A stretch of DNA of 10,638 bases from Methanothrix sp. (lineage in GTDB: Archaea; Halobacteriota; Methanosarcinia; Methanotrichales; Methanotrichaceae): the NCBI GenBank assembly GCA_028679775.1, contig JAJRAX010000282.1, forward strand, positions 1 to 10,638, read 5' to 3'. The notes under the pieces are model-generated. The model was given only the letters and a program-made list of their open reading frames with translations, did no database searches and was not told the DNA's origin. Positions 1 to 5,940 of the stretch are shown piece by piece; position 1 is the stretch's first letter; the number at the start of each line of letters is the position of its first letter. The position numbers and the translations under genes were made by a program.

Positions 1-307
1 TGATCTGCAAGACGGCCACTGCATCAAGATCAACCATTCCCAGATAAACGGCAACGAACATAACCAATGCCAGTATCAGGCTCACCAGATAGGAATAGGC
101 CAGGCTGAAGGCGCCCAACTTATTCGTCCTCTCATCTTTCTCAGGCCCGGCGCCCGCTCTCCAGAAAATGAGCAGAACCATGCCAATGGCCACCACTCCA
201 GCTACAGTCAGAAACCCGGCATCATAGCCCATACTAGAGAGAACCAGTGAAGCTATGATTAGGGCTGCACCCGGAATCGTTCTCGTCAAGAATCTACTCG
301 ATTTCAT
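1..307 (-). CDS. DUF2178-like small membrane protein, C-terminus outside the window
   Basis: The reading frame opens with ATG at 305-307 and stays open to base 1, giving the first 102 residues without a stop. Three hydrophobic stretches are visible, at about residues 11-27, 33-48 and 65-85. The short cytoplasmic-type loop after the second holds a D-E-R-T-N-K motif at about 58-63. From memory, a DERT/DERx loop followed by a small polar-aliphatic helix is the hallmark of DUF2178 membrane proteins of archaea, which often sit beside a small helix-turn-helix regulator gene. Such a regulator could lie just beyond base 1 but cannot be seen. There is no Shine-Dalgarno sequence. A TATA box ends about 24 bases before the ATG, so the message is probably leaderless. 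The biochemical role is unknown. The frame is secure; the family name is less so. Confidence 0.75.
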   Translation of the reverse strand, partial: MKSSRFLTRTIPGAALIIASLVLSSMGYDAGFLTVAGVVAIGMVLLIFWRAGAGPEKDERTNKLGAFSLAYSYLVSLILALVMFVAVYLGMVDLDAVAVLQI

Positions 308-325
308 GTTAGATAGTTCTAACAT
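306..325 (-). promoter_or_regulatory. Perfect 8-4-8 inverted repeat over the DUF2178 start site (candidate operator)
   Basis: The arms ATGTTAGA (306-313) and TCTAACAT (318-325) are exact reverse complements separated by TAGT. The repeat includes part of the start codon and fills the space between the TATA box and the expected transcription start. A bound protein here would block polymerase, so it is a candidate repressor site, perhaps autoregulatory for a linked regulator. The symmetry is seen directly; the regulatory role is inferred. Confidence 0.6.
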
Positions 326-330
326 CTTGG

Positions 331-338
331 TATTTAAA
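331..338 (-). promoter_or_regulatory. TATA box of the DUF2178-like gene
   Basis: On the minus strand this reads TTTAAATA, a near-ideal archaeal TATA box. Its centre lies about 27 bases from the ATG at 307, the usual distance to a transcription start, which implies a leaderless mRNA. Confidence 0.6.
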
Positions 339-357
339 TGTTTTGTATTTCTAACAT
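338..357 (-). promoter_or_regulatory. Second, imperfect copy of the inverted repeat upstream of the TATA box
   Basis: TCTAACAT at 350-357 is identical to the right arm of the 306-325 repeat. At the same 4-base spacing, the left arm ATGTTTTG (338-345) matches five of eight positions. The centres of the two sites lie 32 bases apart, close to three helical turns, so two dimers could bind on one face of the DNA around the TATA box. Confidence 0.45.
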
Positions 358-394
358 TATATGATAGTATGATAACAATTGTATGGCTCACATC

Positions 395-402
395 TTTTAT
401 AG
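395..402 (+). promoter_or_regulatory. TATA box of the moeA fusion gene
   Basis: TTTTATAG lies with its centre about 27 bases before the ATG at 426, so the transcript probably starts at or next to the start codon. There is no Shine-Dalgarno sequence before 426, which agrees with a leaderless message. An 8-base palindrome, ACAATTGT, sits upstream at 375-382; its meaning is unclear. Confidence 0.5.
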
Positions 403-425
403 ACGCCCCATAAAACGGACATACT

Positions 426-2201
426 ATGCCCAAGGAGTTCCGCAACCTCATCGCACTTGATGCCGCCCAATCGATCGTCATGCAGCACCTTCCTGTCACC
501 CACACCAAAGAGGTCTCGCTGAGGGAAGCCAAAGGCTCGATTCTCGCTCACAAGATTGTCTCGACCATTGATGTTCCCGGCTTCTCTCGCGCCTCCAAGG
601 ACGGCTTTGCAGTTCAGGCTATAGACACCATCAAATCGCGAGAGGATCGGCCTGTCTCTTTGCGGCTGACGGGCCGAGTGCCAATGGGCCGGCAGCCGGA
701 TATCAGCATCTTCTCAGGCGAGGCTGCGGAGGTCTCCACAGGCTCCATGATGCCCCCAGGCGCAGACGCAGTGGTCATGATTGAATACTCCGAGGCAGCG
801 AGCGAAAACGTCTTTGTGAGAAGGCCGGTCTACTCAGGCGAGAACATCCAGGCGGCGGGAAGCGATATATCTTTTGGCGAGGCCATTCTCTTTCCGGGCA
901 CAAGGCTTCAGCCGCGCGAGATTGGCGTTCTGGCAGCTCTCGGCTGCTCCGAGGTGCCGGTCAAGACGTTGAAGGTCGCTGTGGCCTCAACAGGAAATGA
1001 GCTAATCGCACCAGGCCTAGCCCTGGCAGCAGGCCAGATCTATGACATTAACACCTACACAATAGCGTCAGCAGTCGAGGACTGCGGCGGTCAGGCTATT
1101 CACTACGGCATTCTTCTAGACCAGAGGGAGGCCATGACCGATGCTCTGCTGAAGATGGCTCGCGAGTGCGACATGATATTGGTTAGCGGCAGCACCTCAG
1201 CGGGCGTTGGAGATATGATCTATTTGGTGATAGACGAAATCGGTGACCTCATCTTTCACGGGGTGAACTTCAAGCCGGGAAAACCTGTGATATTTGGAAC
1301 CATCAATGGCAAACCCTGCATGGGCCTTCCAGGCTATCCAACAAGCGCTCTGACGGTATTCTCCTGCCTGGCGGCTCCTGCCATTCGTGCCGCTTTAGGC
1401 CGGAGACACACTGGAATGAGTGCATCAGGACGGCTGGCTGAGCCCTTGAGAACTGAAGGCCGCCGCCAGATGATGGCTGTGGGTCTCTCAGGCAAGCTGG
1501 TCTATCCTGTTGACAAGGGCAGCGGCTCCATCACAACCTTAGCTGGATCCGACGGAGTAATAGACATCCCTGCCGGCATGGAGTACCTGGAAAAAGGCCG
1601 AGAAGTGCAGGTTGAACTATTCAGCGAAGAGCAATCGGATCAACTGGTGATTGCAGGGGAGAACAGCCCTATTCTGGAAAGGCTGGCCGAGATACAGCCC
1701 GGAAGCATCAGGCTTCTCTACACCGGCTCGCTGCAGGCCAGGCTCTACTTGGAGAGCTGCGTTGCTGACTTAGCCATCGTCCTTGGTTCCGGCACCGTGC
1801 CGGAAGGAGCATCATCTATCTGGAGCATTAAAAGAGAGATGGGCCTGGTCTTTCAGGATTCTCGAACTCTTAGAGACCTCTCAAAGGCAAACCTGGTTGG
1901 CTGGCACAGAGACTCAATCAATCATGCAGCTTTTGAGGCCTGCCTACTGGCCTTGGGCCTCGCTCATCCCCGTTACGTGCGAGTGGCGAGGACCCAATCG
2001 GCGGTCGCAGCAGCCGTCGCCTCCGGACTGGCTGATGTAGGCTACGCAGAGAGGCAGGTCGCAGAGGAAGCTGGACTCGGCTTTGAGCTCTTGAAAGATG
2101 ATGAGATAATGCTCCTGGCCAGAAGGGTGAACAAGGATGACCACCGGATCAAGTCCCTGCTCCAGGCCCTTTCTGGGATGGCAGAGGCCGAAAGGTCCTG
2201 A
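426..2201 (+). CDS. moeA: MoeA molybdenum/tungsten insertase fused to a PBP-like domain
   Basis: This 591-residue protein is a MoeA-family enzyme, which inserts molybdate or tungstate into adenylylated molybdopterin in the cytoplasm. Methanogens need this cofactor for formylmethanofuran and formate dehydrogenases. Residues 1 to about 398 carry the MoeA motifs: K58-D59-G60-F61-A62, where bacterial MoeA has MDGYA; TGSMMPPGADAVV at 105-117; STGNEL at 188-193; SGSTSAGVGD at 254-263; KPGKP at 283-287; and GLPGYPTSA at 300-308. The key acidic residues and the proline loop are therefore present. About residues 405-570 form a type-2 periplasmic-binding-like domain (PF12727 type) of the kind archaea often fuse to MoeA, presumed to bind oxyanion. 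Its closing segment TQSAVAAAV...GLADVGYA (523-541) is typical, but the expected RQxGSGTR-type loop is replaced by G-W-H-R-D-S-I-N-H at 492-500. The 3' end overlaps priL by 53 bases, antisense. The family is sure; ligand binding by the second domain is uncertain. Confidence 0.92.
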   Translation: MPKEFRNLIALDAAQSIVMQHLPVTHTKEVSLREAKGSILAHKIVSTIDVPGFSRASKDGFAVQAIDTIKSREDRPVSLRLTGRVPMGRQPDISIFSGEAAEVSTGSMMPPGADAVVMIEYSEAASENVFVRRPVYSGENIQAAGSDISFGEAILFPGTRLQPREIGVLAALGCSEVPVKTLKVAVASTGNELIAPGLALAAGQIYDINTYTIASAVEDCGGQAIHYGILLDQREAMTDALLKMARECDMILVSGSTSAGVGDMIYLVIDEIGDLIFHGVNFKPGKPVIFGTINGKPCMGLPGYPTSALTVFSCLAAPAIRAALGRRHTGMSASGRLAEPLRTEGRRQMMAVGLSGKLVYPVDKGSGSITTLAGSDGVIDIPAGMEYLEKGREVQVELFSEEQSDQLVIAGENSPILERLAEIQPGSIRLLYTGSLQARLYLESCVADLAIVLGSGTVPEGASSIWSIKREMGLVFQDSRTLRDLSKANLVGWHRDSINHAAFEACLLALGLAHPRYVRVARTQSAVAAAVASGLADVGYAERQVAEEAGLGFELLKDDEIMLLARRVNKDDHRIKSLLQALSGMAEAERS

Positions 2202-3171
2202 GCCTTCGCTCATAATAGCTGAGCGGATGGCGGACTCTTTTGCACATCTCGTCCTCTCCAGGACAGTTGCCATAGGTGGCCATAGTGGCACAGGCAGGAG
2301 GCCGGTAGCGGGTGCCGGAGGCCCCGGAGATGTGATCGACCTGATAACGGGTCTTCTCCTGATCAAAGTCGGGACTGGTGTTGAAGAGCGATACAACTTC
2401 GTCCACAGTCATATTGATCTGCAAAAGGAAGCTTACAAGGGCAAAGCGCGCGCTGTGAGCAAGGTTGACTCCTTTGGCCACATCAGAGAGCATCTTCTTG
2501 ATGCAAGGGGGAAACGCACCCATCTCTGCTTTTCCGAGATCCACCCGATCCCTGGTCCTCATGGCATCCAACTGCTCTTTCAGCGGCTCAAGATATTCCT
2601 GGAGAGGCTCGCAGATCCTCTCGTCCACGGGAATGGGCAGCCCCTTTAGAACCCTCTCTCCGATGGCCTCTTCCATGATCCTCTTCAACTCTTCTTCGGT
2701 GACCGTCAGGTACCCCTGAGACAGATCGCGATTGGTCAGCTTCCATTTTGGGCTATGCATGCCATGAGCCGCTCGAACGTACTCAGAGAAATGAATCTTG
2801 TAGGGCCCAGGACCCTGCGGGTGAAGCCCCAGGTCGTCGGCAATCACCATCAGTCTTTCTCCTATGTTCTGCATCCTCCGTGAGGCAAGCTTGGCTTCGG
2901 CCAAAGCATAGCGACGCAGCAATATGGGGTCATTAAGACACGAGACCATCAACCTGGCCAGAGGATAAGAAAGAAGCTCGAAGAGCTTTTCGGCATCGTT
3001 TCTGGAGGCGCACTCGGCAATGGTGCCACTTATAGCGCCAGCCACCCTCTCCTGGGCCCGGCCCCGCACGGCTTTAAAAGAGGTTTTGCCTAGAAGACTC
3101 TCTAGAGAGTACCCGGCCTTTCGCACCTGTTCGGCAGCTTCCTGGGTAAAGGGATAGTCGGAGACATTCAT
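2149..3171 (-). CDS. priL: DNA primase large subunit PriL (Fe-S)
   Basis: This 340-residue protein is the regulatory large subunit of the archaeal-eukaryotic primase. It pairs with catalytic PriS, which is not in the window, to make and hand over primers at the replication fork. Four cysteines in the C-terminal half, C223 (FPPC), C294 (RPPAC), C303 (YGNC) and C310 (EMC), have the spacing known for the 4Fe-4S cluster of PriL. Basic and aromatic residues follow (RHPLSYYERR, 314-323). The N-terminal half is mainly helical, as in the family, and the length of about 340 is usual. The start codon overlaps the pcn stop by ATGA (3168-3171), so translation is probably coupled to the clamp gene. The end converges with moeA. 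The product is well supported. Confidence 0.93.
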   Translation of the reverse strand: MNVSDYPFTQEAAEQVRKAGYSLESLLGKTSFKAVRGRAQERVAGAISGTIAECASRNDAEKLFELLSYPLARLMVSCLNDPILLRRYALAEAKLASRRMQNIGERLMVIADDLGLHPQGPGPYKIHFSEYVRAAHGMHSPKWKLTNRDLSQGYLTVTEEELKRIMEEAIGERVLKGLPIPVDERICEPLQEYLEPLKEQLDAMRTRDRVDLGKAEMGAFPPCIKKMLSDVAKGVNLAHSARFALVSFLLQINMTVDEVVSLFNTSPDFDQEKTRYQVDHISGASGTRYRPPACATMATYGNCPGEDEMCKRVRHPLSYYERRLRTFRPLPSQKGPGAGT

Positions 3172-3902
3172 TCCTGCTCAATTCTGGGAGCTAAGAGGTA
3201 ATTGATCTCGACCGACTGGCCCAGCTTGAAGTGAACCCGCAGTGGATAGTCTATGCCCATCTCCATTGTTACCTCGCCTGCTTTGCTGATGGACTTGGAC
3301 ATGTCCTCCAGATAATCCAGAGAAAAGAGACTCCTGGCCTCGCCGGGTTTCATTCCCAATAGCTCGGTGCTGGGGATCTTGAGCTTGAGCGAATCGATGT
3401 CTCCCTTGGCCTCCATGTAAAAGCCCTCATCAGAAACGCCTAAAATTACATGATCGCTAACCTTCTCTGCGGCCTTTATCGCTCGGCGTAGCTCCACGCC
3501 TGGCAGGGTCACATGGGCTGGCAGATCCAGTTCAGGTATGCGTGGCTCTTTTCTGATGGCGGAAGGATCGATCAGGCTCAATGTGTAGGAGAGTGAACCC
3601 ACTCCAATCTTAAGCTTATGACTCTCCTCATCCAGTTCCAGTTGAACATTTTCGCCCTTATCTGCCATGCTCAAGACATCGCTGAGCCGGACCAGATCTA
3701 TGCCGATCTCGCAGACATCGGCTTTGAAGTATTCGAAGGCCTCATTGCCTATCTTTAGCGAAACCATAGCTACATTGGCAGGGTCTACGGCCTTCAGTTC
3801 CAGGCCGTTTTCCGATATGGAGAACTTGACCTCATCCACCAGAGAAGAGACTGAATCGATTGCGTCGCGCAGAGCCTCTGCGTTGATTACTGCCTTGAAC
3901 AT
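3168..3902 (-). CDS. pcn: DNA polymerase sliding clamp (PCNA)
   Basis: This 244-residue protein has the length and two-domain pattern of archaeal PCNA, a homotrimeric ring that tethers DNA polymerase, FEN1, ligase and RFC-loaded partners to DNA. Recognisable parts are the N-terminus MFKAVINAEALRDAI; the ELKAVDPANVAMVSL segment (about 35-49); the interdomain connecting region around residues 115-135 that receives PIP-box peptides; and the C-terminus YLLAPRIEQE, matching the family ending LAPRIE. A strong Shine-Dalgarno sequence (GGAGGAGG, minus strand, 3911-3918) lies 8 bases before the ATG and fixes the start. The gene sits between tfs and priL on one strand, 64 bases after tfs and overlapping priL by 4. 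It could be read from tfs and also from its own promoter in the 64-base gap. Confidence 0.96.
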   Translation of the reverse strand: MFKAVINAEALRDAIDSVSSLVDEVKFSISENGLELKAVDPANVAMVSLKIGNEAFEYFKADVCEIGIDLVRLSDVLSMADKGENVQLELDEESHKLKIGVGSLSYTLSLIDPSAIRKEPRIPELDLPAHVTLPGVELRRAIKAAEKVSDHVILGVSDEGFYMEAKGDIDSLKLKIPSTELLGMKPGEARSLFSLDYLEDMSKSISKAGEVTMEMGIDYPLRVHFKLGQSVEINYLLAPRIEQE

Positions 3903-3966
3903 TCCTAAAGCCTCCTCCTACTTAGCCATTTAATATTTGATATAGTTGATGCTCTTCATTGGATAT
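3903..3966 (-). promoter_or_regulatory. tfs-pcn gap with pcn ribosome binding site and TATA-like sequence
   Basis: The minus strand holds GGAGGAGG at 3918-3911 as ribosome binding site. An AT-rich block at 3931-3945 (CTATATC then AATATTA) could serve as a TATA box, placing a start point at about 3917-3920, just ahead of the ribosome binding site. This would give pcn-priL an internal promoter. The ribosome site is clear; the promoter is tentative. Confidence 0.45.
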
Positions 3967-4278
3967 TCAGTCATACTCTCTCCAGGTTTCGTTGCATTTG
4001 GTGCAGCGGAAGAATCGAACCTCGCTCTCATCAGCAGAACGAAGCTGACGAAGCCACCAGTATGCAACATTATGGCCGCATTTCGGACACCGGGCGCTAG
4101 TAGTAGGCAAACCCGCAGACTCTTGCTCCAAGACCGGCACCACACGATTGAGCTGTTTGGTTTTGCTGACCATAGACTCGCCACCAGCAGTCTTTGGCAT
4201 CTTGTGGCCGCATTTTCTGCAGACCATCATGCCGTCCTTGGGCATCATCATGCTCTTACATTGGGGACAAAACTCCAT
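3967..4278 (-). CDS. tfs: Transcription factor S (TFIIS/RPB9-like RNA polymerase cleavage factor)
   Basis: This 103-residue protein has two zinc ribbons: C4-x2-C7 with C20-x2-C23, and C64-x2-C67 with C92-x2-C95. The second ribbon carries R80-S81-A82-D83-E84. D83-E84 are the acidic tip residues that make RNA polymerase cleave backtracked transcripts, so this should be an active TFS rather than an inhibitory paralog. FFRCTKCNETWREY at 89-102 is the usual TFS ending. I chose the third in-frame ATG (MEFCPQC) because archaeal TFS proteins begin right at the first ribbon. Upstream ATGs at 4320, 4302 and 4284 would add unconserved residues and run into the promoter. No Shine-Dalgarno sequence precedes 4278, and a TATA-like ATTAAT centred about 27 bases upstream suggests a leaderless message. 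The gene leads the tfs-pcn-priL group. Confidence 0.9.
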   Translation of the reverse strand: MEFCPQCKSMMMPKDGMMVCRKCGHKMPKTAGGESMVSKTKQLNRVVPVLEQESAGLPTTSARCPKCGHNVAYWWLRQLRSADESEVRFFRCTKCNETWREYD

Positions 4279-4300
4279 CGGCATAGTGTAATCACTCGTC

Positions 4301-4308
4301 ATATTAAT
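4301..4308. promoter_or_regulatory. Symmetric TATA-like element between tfs and the ACT-domain gene
   Basis: ATATTAAT contains the self-complementary hexamer ATTAAT (4303-4308). Its centre is about 27 bases from the tfs ATG at 4278 on one side and about 25 bases from 4331, where the ribosome binding site of the plus-strand gene begins. It could place TBP for either direction. This rests on spacing alone. Confidence 0.35.
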
Positions 4309-4343
4309 GTTTCCCGGCACACCACATTTCGGTGAGGCAAAAT

Positions 4344-5009
4344 ATGAGTACTGCCATAAATGTGATATGCTTGAACCGTCCGGGAATGCTGCGCGACATT
4401 GCTGGAGCTGTGGCTAAAAAGGGCGGAAACATTGTCTACACCCAGCAATTTGTGCTGGAGCGGGGCTTAAACCGGGGCAAAGCCTCAGTTTATATGGAGA
4501 TCGACTGCCCGGCAGATGACGCTAAAGATATGGTGGAAGAGCTGAAGGCTTATGATTCCATATTCGAGATATCCATCCATGAGCCCTTCGACAAGATTTA
4601 TGGTTCAAGAGTTATTATCATCGGCGGAGGCGCTCAGGTAGCCCAGGTCGCCGTGGGTGCCGTGAGCGAGGCTGACAGGCATAACCTGCGAGGTGAGAGG
4701 ATCAGCGTGGACACCATACCCCTGGTAGGCGAGGAAGCTATTGCCGATGCCGTGAGTGCAGTAGGCCGTCTGCCGCGGGCCTCGATTCTGGTCTTGGCTG
4801 GTGCGCTCATGGGCGGACGCATCACCGAGGAGGTAAAAAAGCTTCAAGCGGATGGGATACCAGTCATCGCCCTGAAGATGGCTGGCTCGCTTCCAGACCA
4901 GGCCGATTTGGTGGTAACAGATCCAATCCAGGCCGGCACATTCGCGGTAATGCATGTAGCCCGCACAGCAGTATTCGATATCCAACGAGTGCGGGGCAGG
5001 GAGTTCTAG
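4344..5009 (+). CDS. ACT-domain protein with a C-terminal Rossmann-like domain (DUF5612-like)
   Basis: This 221-residue soluble protein has an ACT domain at about residues 1-80 (INVICLNRPGMLRDIAGAVAKKGGNIVYTQQF), the fold that binds small ligands, often amino acids, to regulate enzymes. A second domain at about 88-221 has a glycine-rich start (VIIIGGGAQVAQVA, 90-103), a VLAGALMGG turn (150-158) and a conserved-looking DPIQAGTFAVMHVA segment (193-206). I recall this two-domain arrangement in methanogen proteins labelled DUF5612; no function is established. The start at 4344 follows GGTGAGG (4331-4337) by 6 bases. A GTG at 4332 is in frame but lies inside that ribosome site, so I rejected it. 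Divergent from tfs, and its stop overlaps the glutaredoxin-like gene stop in a CTAG. Confidence 0.8.
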   Translation: MSTAINVICLNRPGMLRDIAGAVAKKGGNIVYTQQFVLERGLNRGKASVYMEIDCPADDAKDMVEELKAYDSIFEISIHEPFDKIYGSRVIIIGGGAQVAQVAVGAVSEADRHNLRGERISVDTIPLVGEEAIADAVSAVGRLPRASILVLAGALMGGRITEEVKKLQADGIPVIALKMAGSLPDQADLVVTDPIQAGTFAVMHVARTAVFDIQRVRGREF

Positions 5010-5251
5010 CGTTTCAGAAGCCGGGTCAGGTCCACCAGCGTATCCCCGATGAAGAGCTCCTCTACTGTGTAGAATAGGTCATCAGCCTCTAAAACCGGCG
5101 CCGAAAGGGTGAACACCCCATTGATGCGTAGCTCTGTGAGGGCTCCGGGGGTGCTCATATCCATATTCTCATAATCAATGCCTGCCCGGGCCAGCGCAGC
5201 TTTGAGCTGTTCGCATCTTGGGCAGCTAGGAGTGGAATATACTCGGTACAT
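5006..5251 (-). CDS. Glutaredoxin/thioredoxin-like small redox protein
   Basis: This 81-residue protein has one thioredoxin-type fold. The N-terminal strand MYRVYSTPSC leads to the redox motif C10-P11-R12-C13, and a likely cis-proline at P52 (LSAPVLE) precedes the VEELFIGD stretch. Length and motif placement match short glutaredoxin/NrdH-type proteins. It probably exchanges disulfides with a protein partner or binds a thiol or metal in the cytoplasm; the substrate is unknown. GGAGGT lies 9 bases before the ATG and 6 before an in-frame TTG at 5252-5254; I prefer the ATG. It follows the eight-cysteine gene by 18 bases on the same strand, so the two are likely one operon. Its stop codon interlocks with the convergent ACT gene stop. 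Confidence 0.85.
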   Translation of the reverse strand: MYRVYSTPSCPRCEQLKAALARAGIDYENMDMSTPGALTELRINGVFTLSAPVLEADDLFYTVEELFIGDTLVDLTRLLKR

Positions 5252-5269
5252 CAAATGGAGACCTCCAGT

Positions 5270-5605
5270 TCAGCGCAGCGATCTTGGATAGGGCTTCTCG
5301 GACCAGACTGCATAGCCGCCCTCTACCGCCTTCTCTGCACACTCCTGGCAGCACGAGAAGTTGGCCATGTATTCTACGCCACCTATCTCATGCTCGAAGA
5401 CCTGATTGCAGGTAAAGCCGGACACCCTCCTAGAATCGTGTCCCTTGCAGAACTCATCCTGCTCAACCTGAGAAGGACGCTCCAGAACAAGCCAGTCCCT
5501 GGGAAGAAGCACAGGCAGTGTAGCCAGGTTCATTCCGCAGCCGCAAGGTCCGTAAACATCTTCAAAATCTTTGTAAATAATTGCTTTGCATACATGCTCG
5601 CTCAT
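5270..5605 (-). CDS. Hypothetical cysteine-rich protein, likely metal-binding
   Basis: I do not recognise this 111-residue protein. It has eight cysteines: C6; C21-G-C23 in GPCGCG; C53 with H56 (FCKGH); C66; and C85-C86-x2-C89. It lacks a signal peptide or membrane segment, so it is probably cytoplasmic. The CxC, CxxH and CCxxC groupings suggest zinc, iron-sulfur or other metal binding, or a set of redox disulfides. The frame stays open to 5725, but the start at 5605 is preferred because GAGAGGAG (minus strand, 5612-5619) lies 6 bases before it; a tandem ATG at 5608 would leave only 3. Upstream residues look like translated leader. The downstream neighbour, 18 bases on, is a CPRC glutaredoxin-like protein, and a shared redox or metal-handling job is inferred from that pairing alone. 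Confidence 0.7.
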   Translation of the reverse strand: MSEHVCKAIIYKDFEDVYGPCGCGMNLATLPVLLPRDWLVLERPSQVEQDEFCKGHDSRRVSGFTCNQVFEHEIGGVEYMANFSCCQECAEKAVEGGYAVWSEKPYPRSLR

Positions 5606-5611
5606 CATCCG

Positions 5612-5653
5612 CTCCTCTCTTGTAGCTGTTATTCGCGACATCCTAAATAACAG
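5612..5653 (-). promoter_or_regulatory. Promoter of the cysteine-rich/glutaredoxin operon with an inverted repeat over the TATA box
   Basis: On the minus strand, TTATTTAG (5650-5643) fits a TATA box, about 26 bases before a start point near 5620 that would sit just ahead of the ribosome site GAGAGGAG (5619-5612). CTGTTATT (5626-5633) and AATAACAG (5646-5653) form an exact 8-base inverted repeat with a 12-base spacer. The half-sites are 20 bases apart, about two helical turns. One arm covers the TATA box, so bound protein would compete with TBP. The operator role is inferred. Confidence 0.5.
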
Positions 5654-5829
5654 TTCCCATCCACTTTCAGTATTTTTCCATCTTTTTGGCTCAAATCTTG
5701 AAATAAACATATATCGCGGGTGCAATTTTTAATGCATGGTAAAATGCCACCCATTGGCATACAAGAAATCTTAAATCAAGTCAGATCGATATTTTCTCCA
5801 AAATAATGGAAAGATATGCTCAACAAAAA
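5654..5829. other. AT-rich non-coding spacer upstream of the histone promoter
   Basis: No convincing coding frame is seen on either strand between the cysteine-rich gene promoter and the histone TATA box. The stretch holds several T and A runs and one short hairpin, ATGCCA (5744-5749) with TGGCAT (5755-5760) around a 5-base loop. A further TATA-like GATATATG on the minus strand (about 5707-5714) could be a second upstream promoter. I see no tRNA-like fold and no repeat array. Confidence 0.5.
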
Positions 5830-5837
5830 TTATATAT
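5830..5837 (+). promoter_or_regulatory. TATA box of the histone-gatE-cdc6 unit
   Basis: TTATATAT preceded by an A-rich stretch is the best archaeal promoter match before the histone gene. It predicts a start near 5860 and an untranslated leader of about 80 bases, unlike the short or absent leaders elsewhere in the window. Confidence 0.5.
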
Positions 5838-5886
5838 GGAATTAAAGGTCCATAAAGTTCCTATTCGGGCTTGCAGCTCAAGAAGG

Positions 5887-5920
5887 CCGAAATTTTGCCT
5901 ATTAGGACTGCAAAATCCGG
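5887..5920 (+). promoter_or_regulatory. Hairpin in the histone mRNA leader
   Basis: ATTTTGC (5892-5898) pairs exactly with GCAAAAT (5910-5916) around an 11-base loop, and CCG (5887-5889) can add to CGG (5918-5920) across a small internal loop. The hairpin ends 6 bases before the ribosome site GAGGTG (5927-5932). It could affect translation or stability, but an AT-rich 7-base stem may be chance. Confidence 0.3.
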
Positions 5921-5940
5921 ATTTATGAGGTGTATATCGA

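Noticed and set aside
2137..2649. Open plus-strand frame of 170 codons opposite priL
   Set aside because: It lies antisense to a confidently assigned gene with intact Fe-S cysteines, shows no family motif, and opens inside moeA.
4332..4343. GTG at 4332 as start of the ACT-domain gene
   Set aside because: It lies within the ribosome site GGTGAGG that serves the ATG at 4344, and the added residues R-Q-N are not part of the ACT fold.
5606..5725. Forty-residue N-terminal extension of the cysteine-rich protein
   Set aside because: A good ribosome site sits directly before 5605, and the extension would translate the TATA box and the inverted repeat.
5744..5760. Short ATGCCA/TGGCAT hairpin as a small RNA or terminator
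   Set aside because: Six base pairs with no following T run and no promoter at a fitting distance; easily chance in AT-rich DNA.
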